Positions 7,985 through 16,570 of a DNA stretch of 64,000 bases are shown here, in pieces. A model generated the notes under the pieces. The model had not been told where the DNA came from. It ran no database searches and saw only the letters and a list, made by a program, of their open reading frames with translations. Positions within the stretch are counted from its first letter, which is position 1. Every line of letters starts with the position of its first letter. The stretch lies in assembly GCA_963720515.1 (NCBI GenBank), contig OY970397.1:1054001-1118000 (forward strand). Reading direction: 5' to 3'. The DNA comes from G963720515 sp963720515 (GTDB lineage Bacteria > Actinomycetota > Thermoleophilia > Gaiellales > Gaiellaceae). A program made the position numbers and the translations under genes.

Positions 7985-8653
7985 CTATTCGCTCGCGACG
8001 GCGGGCGGTGACATCGCGCGGCGCAGCGCGGAGAGCAGAAACGCAGCGCTGAGCGCAAGCGCGGAGACGGTGAGCGAGGCGGCGACGACCCCCGCGAGTC
8101 CATAGCTCGCCTGGTTCACGATGATCTCGCCGAGCCCGCCGCCGCCCGCGATCGCGGCGATCGTGGCCGTCGCGATCACGAAGATGGCCGCGATCCGGAT
8201 CCCGGCGAAGACCAGCGGGAGCGCGAGCGGCAGCTCGACCTGCGTGAGCACCTGCCGGTCGGTGAGGCCCATCCCCCGCGCCGACTCGACCACGTCGCGG
8301 TCGACGCCGTCGATTCCGAGGTACGCATTCGTGAGGATGGGCGGGATCGCGAGGATGACGAGCGCGGCGACGTTGTTCCAGAACCCGAAGCCGAGGATCG
8401 AGAGGCCGACGGCGATGAGGACGAGGCTCGGCAGCGCGCGGCCGACGTTCGAGACGCTGATCGCGAGGAACGAGCCGCGGTGGCGGTGGCCGAGCCAGAG
8501 GCCGAGCGGCAGCGCGAGGACGAGCGCGATCGCGAGCGCCACGGCGGAGAGCTCGAGGTGCTCGAGCGTCTTGTCGAGGAGCAGGCGCCACTGGTCGCCG
8601 GCGAAGCGGCCCGCGTCCACGAACGTGCCCGGCCGGAACTGGTCGGCGATCAC
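7985..8653 (-). CDS. Quaternary-amine ABC transporter permease (OpuCB/D type)
   Basis: A 222-residue inner-membrane permease with about five or six transmembrane helices and the cytoplasmic EAA-type loop DVVESARGMGLTDRQVLTQ that docks on the ATPase. The GTG start at 8653 gives a GTGA overlap with the upstream permease stop; a longer in-frame start at 8677 would overlap more and is less likely. Together with the paralogous permease at 8650-9375 it should form a heterodimeric channel. Confidence 0.9.
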   Translation of the reverse strand: MIADQFRPGTFVDAGRFAGDQWRLLLDKTLEHLELSAVALAIALVLALPLGLWLGHRHRGSFLAISVSNVGRALPSLVLIAVGLSILGFGFWNNVAALVILAIPPILTNAYLGIDGVDRDVVESARGMGLTDRQVLTQVELPLALPLVFAGIRIAAIFVIATATIAAIAGGGGLGEIIVNQASYGLAGVVAASLTVSALALSAAFLLSALRRAMSPPAVASE

Positions 8654-9375
8654 GCGTTCCGCTCCAGCCGCGTCCACGGCGTGAGCGCCCGGCCGGCGAG
8701 GACGAGCAGCGCGTCGGCGACGAGGGCGAGCCCGACGGCGAGCGCACCGGCGGCGAGGATCTCCGTCTTGAAGACGTTCTGGTCGAGCGCGATGAAGATC
8801 GGCCGGCCGAGCCCCTCGGGAATGACGAAGGCGGCCACGGTCGCGATCGAGATCGTGGAGACGGTCGCGATCCGCAGCCCGGCGACGATCGACGGGACGG
8901 CGAGCGGCAGCTCGACGCGCCGGAACATCTCGCCGCGCGTGAGGCCCATCCCGCGCGCGTACTCGAGCACGTCGTCGGGCACGCCGCGCAGCCCCTCGGA
9001 GATGTTCCGGTAGAGGATCAGGAGCGTGTAGGCGACGAGCGCGACCTCGACCGTCGTCACCGTGAGGCCGGTGAGCGGCACGAGGATCTGAAAGAGCGCG
9101 AGGCTCGGGATCGTGTAGAGGAAGTCCGTCCAGAGGCCGATCGGCGTGTCGAGCGGGCGGTAGCGGTACGAGAGGAGCGCGAGGGCGAGCGCGATCGCGA
9201 AGCCGATCACGACCGCGATCACCGCGAGCTTGATGTGCTGGAGGAGCGCGGGCTGGAGCGTGTCGCCCCAGTGGTCCTGCACCCAGTCGGGGCAGAACGT
9301 GCGGTTCTCGCGCACGCAGTCGCTCCCCTGCCCGAACTCGGGGATCGTGGGGCCGCTCTGCGCGACGATGCTCAC
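8650..9375 (-). CDS. Quaternary-amine ABC transporter permease, N-terminally extended
   Basis: A 241-residue permease of the same family as its downstream neighbour, with the EAA loop DVLEYARGMGLTRGEMFRR and the family ending in which Gly-rich and Phe-rich helices alternate (FVIPEGLGRPIFIALDQN). About 45 residues precede the first helix and contain two cysteines (SDCVRENRTFCPD), probably an extracytoplasmic disulfide. The GTG start overlaps the ATPase stop (GTGA), so ATPase and both permeases are translationally coupled. Confidence 0.9.
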   Translation of the reverse strand: MSIVAQSGPTIPEFGQGSDCVRENRTFCPDWVQDHWGDTLQPALLQHIKLAVIAVVIGFAIALALALLSYRYRPLDTPIGLWTDFLYTIPSLALFQILVPLTGLTVTTVEVALVAYTLLILYRNISEGLRGVPDDVLEYARGMGLTRGEMFRRVELPLAVPSIVAGLRIATVSTISIATVAAFVIPEGLGRPIFIALDQNVFKTEILAAGALAVGLALVADALLVLAGRALTPWTRLERNA

Positions 9376-10325
9376 TGCAGGAGCGCGTCCCGGGTCAGCG
9401 AGCCGAGGACGTGGCCGTCCTGCGTCACGAGGAGCGCGTCCGCCTTGGCGACGATGAGGAAGCCCAGGGCGTCGCGGAGCGTGGTGGTCGGCGGGAGGCG
9501 CGGCGCATCCGCGGGCGCAGCGTCCGCAGGATCGAGCTCGAGGTCCGAGAGCCGCCGGAGCGCGAGGCCCTTGAGCGCACGGTCGGCGCCGACGAACCGT
9601 GCGACAAACTCGTCGGCGGGCTCGGCGAGGAGCTCGGCGGGCGGAGCGTACTGGGCCAGGTGCCCGCCCTCGCGGAGGATCGCGATTCGGTCGCCCATCT
9701 TGATCGCCTCGTCGATGTCGTGGGTGACGAAGACGATCGTCTTCCGGAGCTCGCGCTGGAGCTGGAGCAGCTCGTCCTGGAGGCGCTCGCGCACGATCGG
9801 GTCGATGGCGGCGAACGGCTCGTCCATCAGCATGAGCGGCGGGTCGGCGGCGAGCGCGCGCGCGAGGCCGACGCGCTGGCGCTGCCCGCCCGAGAGCTCC
9901 GCCGGGTAGCGGCCGAGGTCGCGGTCCGGCTCGAGCCCGACGAGCTCGAGGAGCTCGGTCGTCCGCGCGCGGATCCGCTGCTTCGGCCAGCCGAGCAGGC
10001 GCGGCACGGTGCCGACGTTCGCCTCGACCGTCACGTGCGGGAAGAGCCCGACCTGCTGGATCACGTAGCCGATCCCGCGCCGGAGCTCGACGGGGTCGAG
10101 GTCGCCGATCGAGCGCCCGTCGATCCGGATGTCGCCCGAGGTGAGCGAGATCAGCCGGTTGACGAGCTTGAGCGCGGTCGTCTTGCCGCAGCCGGACGGG
10201 CCGACGAGCACGCAGATCTCCCCCGCCGGCACGGTGAGCGAGAGCATGTCGACCGCCGGCTCGGGCCGCCCGCTGTACCGCTTCGTCGCCTCGTCGAAGA
10301 CGAGCTCTGCCGCATCCCCGGCCAC
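9372..10325 (-). CDS. Quaternary-amine ABC transporter ATP-binding protein (OpuCA/ProV type)
   Basis: A 317-residue ATPase with Walker A GPSGCGKTT, Q-loop QQVGLFPHVTV, signature LSGGQRQRVGLARALA, Walker B LMLMDEPFAAIDP and H-loop VTHDIDEA. The C-terminal 80 residues hold a short CBS-like segment (LRDALGFLIVAKADALLVT ... GSLTRDALL), the ionic-strength or nucleotide-sensing part found in OpuA/OpuC ATPases. The GTG start is the first gene of the operon, about 30 bases upstream of the small membrane protein stop at 10358. It powers import of betaine-like compounds. Confidence 0.93.
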   Translation of the reverse strand: MAGDAAELVFDEATKRYSGRPEPAVDMLSLTVPAGEICVLVGPSGCGKTTALKLVNRLISLTSGDIRIDGRSIGDLDPVELRRGIGYVIQQVGLFPHVTVEANVGTVPRLLGWPKQRIRARTTELLELVGLEPDRDLGRYPAELSGGQRQRVGLARALAADPPLMLMDEPFAAIDPIVRERLQDELLQLQRELRKTIVFVTHDIDEAIKMGDRIAILREGGHLAQYAPPAELLAEPADEFVARFVGADRALKGLALRRLSDLELDPADAAPADAPRLPPTTTLRDALGFLIVAKADALLVTQDGHVLGSLTRDALLQ

Positions 10326-10357
10326 GATGTCGGGACGCTACAGGCGAGCTCTTGCCT

Positions 10358-10564
10358 CTAGCGCCGTGCGTTGCGCTGGATCTGCGCGTCGGACGGCTTG
10401 AGCAGCAGGTAGACGAGGATCCCGAGGAGCGGCAGGAGGAGCATGCCGAGCGTCCAGCCTGCCTTCGCGCCGGGGCCGAGGTCGGGCCGCCGGAGCGCGT
10501 CGAGCACGAACTTCGCCCAAATGAAGAGGAAGAGCACGATCGCCACGATGATCAGGATCCGCAT
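10358..10564 (-). CDS. Small two-helix membrane protein, PLDc_N type
   Basis: A 68-residue protein with two hydrophobic helices (about residues 2-22 and 36-56) separated by DALRRPDLGPGAKAGW, ending KPSDAQIQRNARR. This matches the phospholipase D N-terminal membrane domain that also occurs as a stand-alone protein in Actinobacteria. No nuclease part follows. The ATG at 10564 is preferred over 10591 because the helix starts immediately. It is divergent from the VOC gene at 10606 with only 41 bases between starts. Confidence 0.75.
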   Translation of the reverse strand: MRILIIVAIVLFLFIWAKFVLDALRRPDLGPGAKAGWTLGMLLLPLLGILVYLLLKPSDAQIQRNARR

Positions 10565-10592
10565 CCGGGCGACCCTATCGCGACCGGACAAG

Positions 10593-10598
10593 TAGCGT
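10593..10598 (+). promoter_or_regulatory. Putative -10 hexamer TAGCGT, possible leaderless start
   Basis: TAGCGT lies 7 bases before the ATG at 10606, with no Shine-Dalgarno between. It fits the leaderless pattern seen elsewhere in the window. Confidence 0.4.
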
Positions 10599-10605
10599 GA
10601 CCGGG

Positions 10606-11340
10606 ATGTTCGACCACGTCGAGATCCGCGCCGCCGACCGCGCCGCGTCCGAGCGGTTCTACGACCTCGTGCTCGCGACGCTCGGGGTCGAGCGCGCCGC
10701 GACGGAGGAGGAGTTCACCGGGTGGGCCGGGTTCTCGGTCGCCCCGGCGACGGACGACCAGCCGCCGACGCACCGGCTCCACCTCGGCTTCGCGGCGCCC
10801 TCGCGCGCGCACGTGGATGCGTTCTGGCGGGCGGGCACCGAGGCGGGGTACGCCGACGACGGCGCGCCCGGCCCGCGGCCCGAGTACCGCGAGGACTACT
10901 ACGGCGCGTTCCTCCTCGACCCCGACGGGAACAGCGTCGAGGCCGTCCATCACGGCGACGTCGGCGGCGAGAACGCGATCGACCACCTCTGGATCCGCGT
11001 CGCGGACGTCGAGGCGGCGGCGCGCTTCTACGAGGCGGTCGCGCCGTTCGGTGGGTTCCGCCTGCGAGGCGACGATCCCGGCTGCGATCAGTTCGTCGGC
11101 GACGGCGCCTCGTTCTCCCTCGTCGCGGGCGAGCCGACCGAGCACGCCCACCTCGCGTTCCCGTCGACCGACGACGCGACCGTGGACGCGTTCCACCGCG
11201 CGCTCGTCGAGGCCGGGTATCGCGACAACGGCGGCCCAGGCGAGCGCCCGCACTACCACTCGGGCTACTACGGCGCCTTCGTCCTCGACCCCGACGGCAA
11301 CAACGTCGAGGTCGTGAACCACAACCGCGCGTCGACGTGA
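10606..11340 (+). CDS. Tandem double-domain VOC family protein
   Basis: A 244-residue protein made of two VOC modules that look like an internal duplication: each half starts with a metal-type His (FDHVEIRA and IDHLWIRV), has a second His in HRLHLGF and HAHLAF, and closes with DPDGNSVEAV or DPDGNNVEVV, giving the third ligand Glu. Long stretches such as YRDNG/YADDG and YYGAF are repeated in both halves. This His-His-Glu pattern supports a metal-dependent lyase, isomerase or dioxygenase-type enzyme. The start is taken at the ATG (10606) rather than the GTG nine bases earlier. No partner gene points to the substrate. Confidence 0.8.
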   Translation: MFDHVEIRAADRAASERFYDLVLATLGVERAATEEEFTGWAGFSVAPATDDQPPTHRLHLGFAAPSRAHVDAFWRAGTEAGYADDGAPGPRPEYREDYYGAFLLDPDGNSVEAVHHGDVGGENAIDHLWIRVADVEAAARFYEAVAPFGGFRLRGDDPGCDQFVGDGASFSLVAGEPTEHAHLAFPSTDDATVDAFHRALVEAGYRDNGGPGERPHYHSGYYGAFVLDPDGNNVEVVNHNRAST

Positions 11341-11406
11341 AATAGTCGCGGCCCCAAAGTCGTCCTCCATAGTGCAAGGCGACGAACTTCTGCGAAGGAG
11401 GAGCGA

Positions 11407-12066
11407 ATGGCGCTCTCGATCAACGACACGGCCCCGGACTTCCAGGCGGACACCACGGAAGGCCCGATCAGCTTCCACGAGTGGATCGGCGACTCGTGGG
11501 CCGTGCTGTTCTCACATCCCAAGGACTTCACCCCGGTCTGCACGACGGAGCTCGGCTACATGGCGAAGGCGAAGCCCGAGTTCGACAGGCGTGGCGTCAA
11601 GATCATCGGGCTCTCCGTCGACCCCACCGGCAAGCACGAGGAGTGGGCGAAGGACATCGAGGAGACGCAGGGCGCGGCGCCCAACTACCCGATCATCGGC
11701 GACAAGGACTTCAACGTCTCGAAGCTCTACGGGATGCTGCCCGCGGAGACGTCGGGCGACCCGGCCGACCGCACCCCGGCCGACAACCAGACGGTGCGGA
11801 ACGTCTTCGTCATCGGCCCGGACAAGAAGATCAAGCTCGTCCTCGTCTATCCGATGACGACCGGCCGCAACTTCGACGAGGTGCTGCGCGTGATCGACTC
11901 GCTCCAGCTGACGGCGAAGCACAAGGTCGCGACGCCGGTCAACTGGAAGGATGGCGACGACGTGATCATCGCCGGCTCGGTCTCGGACGACGAGGCCCGC
12001 GAGACGTACCCGGACGGCTGGGAGTCCCCCAAGCCGTACATCCGGATCGTCCCGCAGCCGCGCTGA
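11407..12066 (+). CDS. 1-Cys peroxiredoxin (Prx6 type)
   Basis: A 219-residue thiol peroxidase. The catalytic motif DFTPVCTTELG gives the peroxidatic Cys near residue 48, with the conserved Thr three residues before it. Downstream Prx6 features include GLSVDPTGKHEEW, PNYPIIGDKDF, RNVFVIGPDKKI and a C-terminal arm of about 60 residues. No second cysteine is present, so it needs an external reductant. The Shine-Dalgarno AAGGAGG is the best in the window. It reduces hydrogen peroxide and organic peroxides in the cytosol. It ends in a perfect hairpin and faces the FAD oxidoreductase genes, which may produce peroxide if they act as oxidases (inference). Confidence 0.93.
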   Translation: MALSINDTAPDFQADTTEGPISFHEWIGDSWAVLFSHPKDFTPVCTTELGYMAKAKPEFDRRGVKIIGLSVDPTGKHEEWAKDIEETQGAAPNYPIIGDKDFNVSKLYGMLPAETSGDPADRTPADNQTVRNVFVIGPDKKIKLVLVYPMTTGRNFDEVLRVIDSLQLTAKHKVATPVNWKDGDDVIIAGSVSDDEARETYPDGWESPKPYIRIVPQPR

Positions 12067-12092
12067 GCGCGAGCCCACACCGGAGTAGGAGG

Positions 12093-12114
12093 AAGGCCCG
12101 CCCGTGCGGGCCTT
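12093..12114. terminator. Perfect 9-bp hairpin between convergent peroxiredoxin and FAD oxidoreductase genes
   Basis: AAGGCCCGC/GCGGGCCTT with loop CCGT lies 26 bases after the peroxiredoxin stop and 2 bases before the stop of the convergent oxidoreductase. The AA/TT ends make it usable in both directions. Confidence 0.75.
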
Positions 12115-12116
12115 GC

Positions 12117-13733
12117 TCAGTGGCGACGTCTGCTGCGGCGTCGAGCTCGCTTGGCGTCGGCCAGGATCGCCCGGGCTGCGTTCCTCCCCGGGCCGCCGGT
12201 GATCCCGCCCCCGGGGTGGGTGCCCGCGCCGCACAGGTACAGGCCGCGGATTCCGTCGAGCCGGTATTGAGCATGGCCGAGTAGGGGCCGCCAGGCGAAG
12301 AACTGGTCGAGGGCGAGCTCGCCGTGCATCGGGTGCCCGCCGCTGAGGCCGTAGTCGCTCTCGAGGTCCGCAGGCGTGACGACGTGGCGGGCGACGATCC
12401 TGTCCGCGATCCCCGGTGCGTAGACCTCGAGCGTTCGCACGGCCGCGTCGGCCACACGGTCTCGCGTCGCCTCGTCCCAGTCCGCGTCGCGGAGGTGCCG
12501 TGGCGCGTACTGGAAGAGTGCGGTGAGGACGTGGATCCCGTCAGGGGCGAGCGAGGGGTCGGAGAGGGTCGGGATCGTCGCCTCGAGATACGGGTGCTCG
12601 GAGATCCGGCCGTACTTCGAGTCGTCGAATGCCCGCTCGAGGTCGTCGAGGCTCGGTGCGACGACGATCCTCCCGGAAAGGCGTTCGGCGGCTGCGCCGC
12701 CGAACGCCGGCAAGCCCTCGAGGACGAGGGTCACCTTCGCGACCACGCCGGGCGTGCGGATGTGCTCGACCCGCCAGCCCAGCGTCGGGCCGAGCTCGGC
12801 CGGGTCGACGAGGCGGAGAAGCGTCTGCTTGGGGTCGGCGTTCGACACGACGAGCCGCGCGTCGATCTCCTCGCCGTTCGCAAGCGCGACCCCCTCGACC
12901 GAGCCTCGCCCGGTTCGGATGGCCGCGACGTCGGCGTCGAGTCGAATCGTCGCGCCGCTTCCCTGCGCGGCGGCGACGAGCGCGCCCACCAGGGAGTCCG
13001 GTCCGCCGCGCGCGAAGACCGTGCGGCCCGCCGCGCCTCCTCCGGCGGCCGAGTCCCACAGGAAGTTGAGCGCCGTCCCGGCCGACCGGGGGCCCATGGC
13101 CGCGTACCGCACGCCTCGCACGCCGAGGGCGCCGCGGAGCGCCTCGCCCTCGACGGCTTCGCCGACGAGGTCCGCGACGGACATCGGCAGCACGCGCAGC
13201 GCCTCGCGCCGCTGCTCCCTCCCGAGGTGCCGCAGCCCGTTCAGGAGCGTGAGGCCGCCGGTGGCGTCCGCAAGTGACGGCGACGCGAGGTCCGGCGGCT
13301 CGGTCGCCTGAACGCGGGCCAGGAAGTCGCCCAGCGAGCGGATCCTGGAGTCGAAGGCGACGTACGCCTCGGCATCGCGCGGCTTGGGCCCCGCCCGGAG
13401 CTCGGTCGCCGTTCGGACCGGGTCGCGCCAGAGCGTAAGGCCGGATCCCTCGGCGGAAGGAGCGAAGGCCGCCACCTCTGGCTCGATCGCATGGAAGCCG
13501 TGCGAGGCGAGCCCGAGGTCACGAACGACGTCGTCACGGAGGCCTCCGACGCAATCGGCCGCAACGGGCGCGCGCACACCGGGCGCGACCTCCTCCGTGG
13601 CCAGGGGGCCGCCCGCCCGGCTTCGCCGCTCGAGCACCAGTGTCCGGAGCCCCGCGTTCGCCAGGTACGACGCCGTGACCAGGCCATTGTGGCCGGCCCC
13701 GACCACGACCGTGTCGTATCGCTCGCGGGCCAC
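12117..13733 (-). CDS. Phytoene-dehydrogenase-like FAD-dependent oxidoreductase (PYROXD2 type), copy A
   Basis: A 538-residue flavoprotein. The Rossmann motif VVVGAGHNGLVTASYLANAG binds FAD and is followed by VLERRSRAGG. The C-terminal FAD signature reads LYLCGAGTHPGGGITG, followed by PGRNAARAIL. This arrangement is typical of the NAD(P)-binding/CrtI-like PYROXD2 group rather than true carotenoid desaturases, and no carotenoid genes are nearby. It starts at GTG 13733, two bases after the stop of the paralogous gene, so the pair is one operon; a much longer frame reaching 15047 is an artefact. Divergent from two GcvT-fold genes, it probably oxidises a small amine, thioether or aromatic substrate whose one-carbon groups go to folate. 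That role is inference. Confidence 0.88.
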   Translation of the reverse strand: MARERYDTVVVGAGHNGLVTASYLANAGLRTLVLERRSRAGGPLATEEVAPGVRAPVAADCVGGLRDDVVRDLGLASHGFHAIEPEVAAFAPSAEGSGLTLWRDPVRTATELRAGPKPRDAEAYVAFDSRIRSLGDFLARVQATEPPDLASPSLADATGGLTLLNGLRHLGREQRREALRVLPMSVADLVGEAVEGEALRGALGVRGVRYAAMGPRSAGTALNFLWDSAAGGGAAGRTVFARGGPDSLVGALVAAAQGSGATIRLDADVAAIRTGRGSVEGVALANGEEIDARLVVSNADPKQTLLRLVDPAELGPTLGWRVEHIRTPGVVAKVTLVLEGLPAFGGAAAERLSGRIVVAPSLDDLERAFDDSKYGRISEHPYLEATIPTLSDPSLAPDGIHVLTALFQYAPRHLRDADWDEATRDRVADAAVRTLEVYAPGIADRIVARHVVTPADLESDYGLSGGHPMHGELALDQFFAWRPLLGHAQYRLDGIRGLYLCGAGTHPGGGITGGPGRNAARAILADAKRARRRSRRRH

Positions 13734-13735
13734 GC

Positions 13736-15346
13736 TCAGGCGGCCTTCTTGCCGCGGAGCCCGCGCAGGACCTGCTGCGCCGCAAGGCGTCCCGACGCGC
13801 CCATGATCCCGCCCCCGGGGTGCGTGGCCGAGCCGCACATCCAGAGGTTCCGAAGCGGCGTCCGGTAGCGCGCCCAGCCCGGCACGGGCCGGTTGAAGAA
13901 GAGCTGCTCGAGCGAGAGCTCGCCCTGGAAGATGTTCCCCTCGGAGAGCCCGAACGTGTCCTCGATGTCCTTGGGGGTGAGCACCTGCGCGTGCAGGATG
14001 AGGTCGCGGATGTTCGGCGCCCGCTCCGCGATCGTGTCGATGACGGTTTCCCCGAACGCAGTGCGCCGGCCGTCGTCCCATTGGTCGCCCTCGGCCAGGT
14101 GGTAGGGCGCGTACTGGACGAAGCAGCTCATGACGTGCTTCCCGGGAGGCGCCATGGACGGGTCGACGAGGGTCGGGATGACCATGTCGATGTACGGGCG
14201 CCGGCTGAAGCGCCCGGACTTCGCGTCGTCGTAGGCCCGCTCGATGTAGTCGATGCTCGGGCTGAAGCTGATCGCGCCGCGCAGGTGGTCGCCCGTACCG
14301 GGGAGGCACGTGAAGTCGGGCAGCCCGTCCAGGGCGAGGTTCACCTTCCCGCTGGAGCCCCGGTACCGGTAGCGCTCGACCTCCTCGAGGAACGGCCCGT
14401 CGAGGAGGCCGGACGGCACGAGCCGGGCGAACGTCTGCCGCGGGTCGAGGCTCGAGAGCGTCACCCGCCCGGTCACCTCGTCGCCCGCCGACGTGACGAC
14501 GCCGGTCACCTCGTCGCCCCGGGTCAGGAAGTGGTCGACGGCGGTCTCGGTCCGGATCTCGGCGCCGAACGACCGGGCGGCGCTCGCGATCGCCTCGCTG
14601 ACGGCGCCGGTCCCTCCGCGCGGGATTCCCCAGGCGCGCAGGACGCCGTCGATCTCGCCCATGTAGTGGTGCAAGAGGACGTAGGCGGTCCCGGGAGAGC
14701 GGATCCCCTGGAACGTGCCGATGATCCCGGAGGCGCTCATCGTCGCCTTCAGCGGATCCGTCTCGAACCACTGGTCGAGGAAGTCGGCGGCGCTCATCGT
14801 CATGAGCTGGATGAACACCGCCCGCTGCTCCAGGGAGAGGCCGTTGAAGTCGCGGGCGAGACGTGCGACGGGGAGCCATTCGCGCGGATCGAGCCGGCCC
14901 GGGTCCGCCGGCGCCATGGACAGGATCGGCTTGATGAACCTCGCCATCTCGACCATGAGGCGGCTGTACTCCTCGTACGCCTCCGCGTCGCTCGCCGACC
15001 AGCGCCGGAGCTCCCGCACGGTGCGGCCGTGGTCGTTCACACGCCACAGGTAGTCGTCGTCGAGCGGCGTGAACGTTCCGTCGAGCGGCAGGATCTCGAG
15101 GCCGTGCTGCGGGAGCGCGAGCTCCCGGACGATCTCGGGGCGAAGCAGCGAGACGACGTAGGAGGCCACGCTGAACCGGAAGCCGGGGAACACCTCCTCG
15201 GTGACCGCCGCCCCGCCGAGCACGTGGCGCCGCTCCAGCACGACGACCTTGAGCCCGGCCCGCGCGAGGTACGCCGCGGCCACGAGCCCGTTGTGCCCGC
15301 CGCCGACGATCACGGCGTCGTAGGTGCCGTTATTGGAGGTCGCCAT
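13736..15346 (-). CDS. Phytoene-dehydrogenase-like FAD-dependent oxidoreductase (PYROXD2 type), copy B
   Basis: A 536-residue paralogue of the preceding entry with FAD motif VIVGGGHNGLVAAAYLARAG, VLERRHVLGGAAVTEE, and C-terminal LWMCGSATHPGGGIMGASG. The two proteins share blocks throughout (for example DVARLVVS-like redox strands, YIDMVIPTLVDPSMAPPG against YLEATIPTLSDPSLAPDG), indicating an old tandem duplication, yet they diverge enough to suggest different partners or substrates, or a heterodimer. The ATG at 15346 is chosen because the FAD strand follows within ten residues. It is the first gene of the minus-strand pair and shares a 69-base divergent promoter region with the DmdA-like gene. 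Confidence 0.88.
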   Translation of the reverse strand: MATSNNGTYDAVIVGGGHNGLVAAAYLARAGLKVVVLERRHVLGGAAVTEEVFPGFRFSVASYVVSLLRPEIVRELALPQHGLEILPLDGTFTPLDDDYLWRVNDHGRTVRELRRWSASDAEAYEEYSRLMVEMARFIKPILSMAPADPGRLDPREWLPVARLARDFNGLSLEQRAVFIQLMTMSAADFLDQWFETDPLKATMSASGIIGTFQGIRSPGTAYVLLHHYMGEIDGVLRAWGIPRGGTGAVSEAIASAARSFGAEIRTETAVDHFLTRGDEVTGVVTSAGDEVTGRVTLSSLDPRQTFARLVPSGLLDGPFLEEVERYRYRGSSGKVNLALDGLPDFTCLPGTGDHLRGAISFSPSIDYIERAYDDAKSGRFSRRPYIDMVIPTLVDPSMAPPGKHVMSCFVQYAPYHLAEGDQWDDGRRTAFGETVIDTIAERAPNIRDLILHAQVLTPKDIEDTFGLSEGNIFQGELSLEQLFFNRPVPGWARYRTPLRNLWMCGSATHPGGGIMGASGRLAAQQVLRGLRGKKAA

Positions 15347-15372
15347 CAGCGGCGACCCTAACGGCGGCACGG

Positions 15373-15407
15373 CTCGGCGCGCTTGCCGAGGCGCGCCCGA
15401 TTATGCT
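15373..15407. promoter_or_regulatory. Divergent control region with inverted repeat and -10 hexamer
   Basis: Between the divergent starts at 15346 and 15416 lies the inverted repeat CTCGGC-N6-GCCGAG (15373-15390), a plausible operator, followed by TATGCT (15402-15407), a -10-like hexamer 8 bases before the ATG at 15416. No Shine-Dalgarno is seen for that ATG, so a leaderless mRNA is likely. One regulator could control both gene pairs. Confidence 0.4.
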
Positions 15408-15415
15408 TGCCGACC

Positions 15416-16564
15416 ATGCCCGGCGGCCCCTTCGACATGACGACGGTTCAGCGTGGAGCGCGCCTGCGGCGCAGCCCCTTCTACGAGGCGACGCAGCGAC
15501 ACGGCCCGAAGGGTTTCACCGTCTACAACCACACGCTCTTCCCGATCAACTTCGACGACTTCGAGGCCGAGTATTGGCACCTGCTGAACCACGTGACGCT
15601 CTGGGACGTCTCCGTCGAGCGCAACGTGGAGGTGACGGGCCCGGACGGCTTCCGCTTCGCGCAGCTCCTCACCTGCCGCGACCTCAGCAAGTGCGAGGTC
15701 GGCCAGGGCAAGTACGTGCTGATCACGGCGCCGGACGGCGGGATCCTGAACGACCCGGTCATGCTGCGCCTCGACGAGAACACGTTCTGGTTCGCGCTCG
15801 CGGACAGCGACGTGCTGCCGTACGCGCAGGGGCTAGCGGCGCACGCGGGGATGGACGTGCAGCTCTCGGAGGCCGAGGCGTACCCGCTGCAGATCCAGGG
15901 CCCGAAGTCGAAGGACGTCGTCCGTGCCCTGTTCGGCGACGAGATCCTCGACCTCGGCTACTACCGCTTCCGCCGCCTCGACCTGGACGGCATCCCGCTC
16001 ATCCTCACCCGCACCGGCTGGACGTCGGAGGTGGGATACGAGATCTACCTCCTCGACGCCTCGCGCGGCGGGGACCTGTGGGACAGGATCATGGAGGCGG
16101 GCGAGCCGCACGAGATCCGGCCGACGGGGCCGGTGGACATCCGCCGGATCGAGGGCGGCATCTTCAACTGGGGTGCCGACATGAACTACGAGAACAACCC
16201 CTTCGAGCTGGGCCTCGACCGGCTCGTCGACCTGGACAGCGAGGCGGATTTCATCGCCCGCGACGCGCTCACGCGGATTCGCGACGAGGGCGTGAAGCAG
16301 AGGATCGTCGGCGTCGAGATCGACGGCGACCGGCTGGGGATGAACGCAACGGACTGGCCGGTGTCGGCCGACGGCGCGAGGGGACGGGTGACCTCCGCTG
16401 TGTATTCGCCCCGCCTCGAGAAGAACATCGGGTACGCGTGGCTCCCGGTCGAGCACACCGAGCTCGGGACGCATGTCGCGGTCGAGACACCCGAGGGGAC
16501 GAGGGACGCGACGATCGTGCGGCTGCCCTTCTTCGACCCCGAGAAGCAGATCCCGAAGTCCTAG
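15416..16564 (+). CDS. GcvT-fold aminomethyltransferase-family protein resembling DMSP demethylase DmdA
   Basis: A 382-residue tetrahydrofolate-binding protein of the glycine-cleavage T family. Its N-terminal half follows the DmdA pattern closely: RRSPFYEATQRHG, FTVYNHTLFPI, HVTLWDVSVERNVEVTGPD, LTCRDLSKCEVGQGKYV and GGILNDPVMLRL, which keeps the acidic residue equivalent to the GcvT catalytic Asp. Later come PLQIQGPKSKDVVRALFG and RIEGGIFNWGADMNYENNPFE. DmdA and its relatives move a methyl from DMSP or similar compounds to tetrahydrofolate. True DMSP activity is not shown, as non-DmdA clades look alike. ATG 15416 is chosen; ATG 15437 is possible. Six bases separate it from the second GcvT-like gene. 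Confidence 0.85.
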   Translation: MPGGPFDMTTVQRGARLRRSPFYEATQRHGPKGFTVYNHTLFPINFDDFEAEYWHLLNHVTLWDVSVERNVEVTGPDGFRFAQLLTCRDLSKCEVGQGKYVLITAPDGGILNDPVMLRLDENTFWFALADSDVLPYAQGLAAHAGMDVQLSEAEAYPLQIQGPKSKDVVRALFGDEILDLGYYRFRRLDLDGIPLILTRTGWTSEVGYEIYLLDASRGGDLWDRIMEAGEPHEIRPTGPVDIRRIEGGIFNWGADMNYENNPFELGLDRLVDLDSEADFIARDALTRIRDEGVKQRIVGVEIDGDRLGMNATDWPVSADGARGRVTSAVYSPRLEKNIGYAWLPVEHTELGTHVAVETPEGTRDATIVRLPFFDPEKQIPKS

Positions 16565-16570
16565 ACCGTC

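Noticed and set aside
12117..15047. A 976-codon open frame on the minus strand covering both FAD oxidoreductases
   Set aside because: Only its last 538 codons are protein-like; the upstream part is an Arg/Pro-rich shadow of the second oxidoreductase, which has its own full set of motifs in another frame.
15416..16564. Firm naming as dmdA
   Set aside because: The similarity is strong in the first half, but related non-DmdA proteins share it and no DMSP-pathway genes are nearby.
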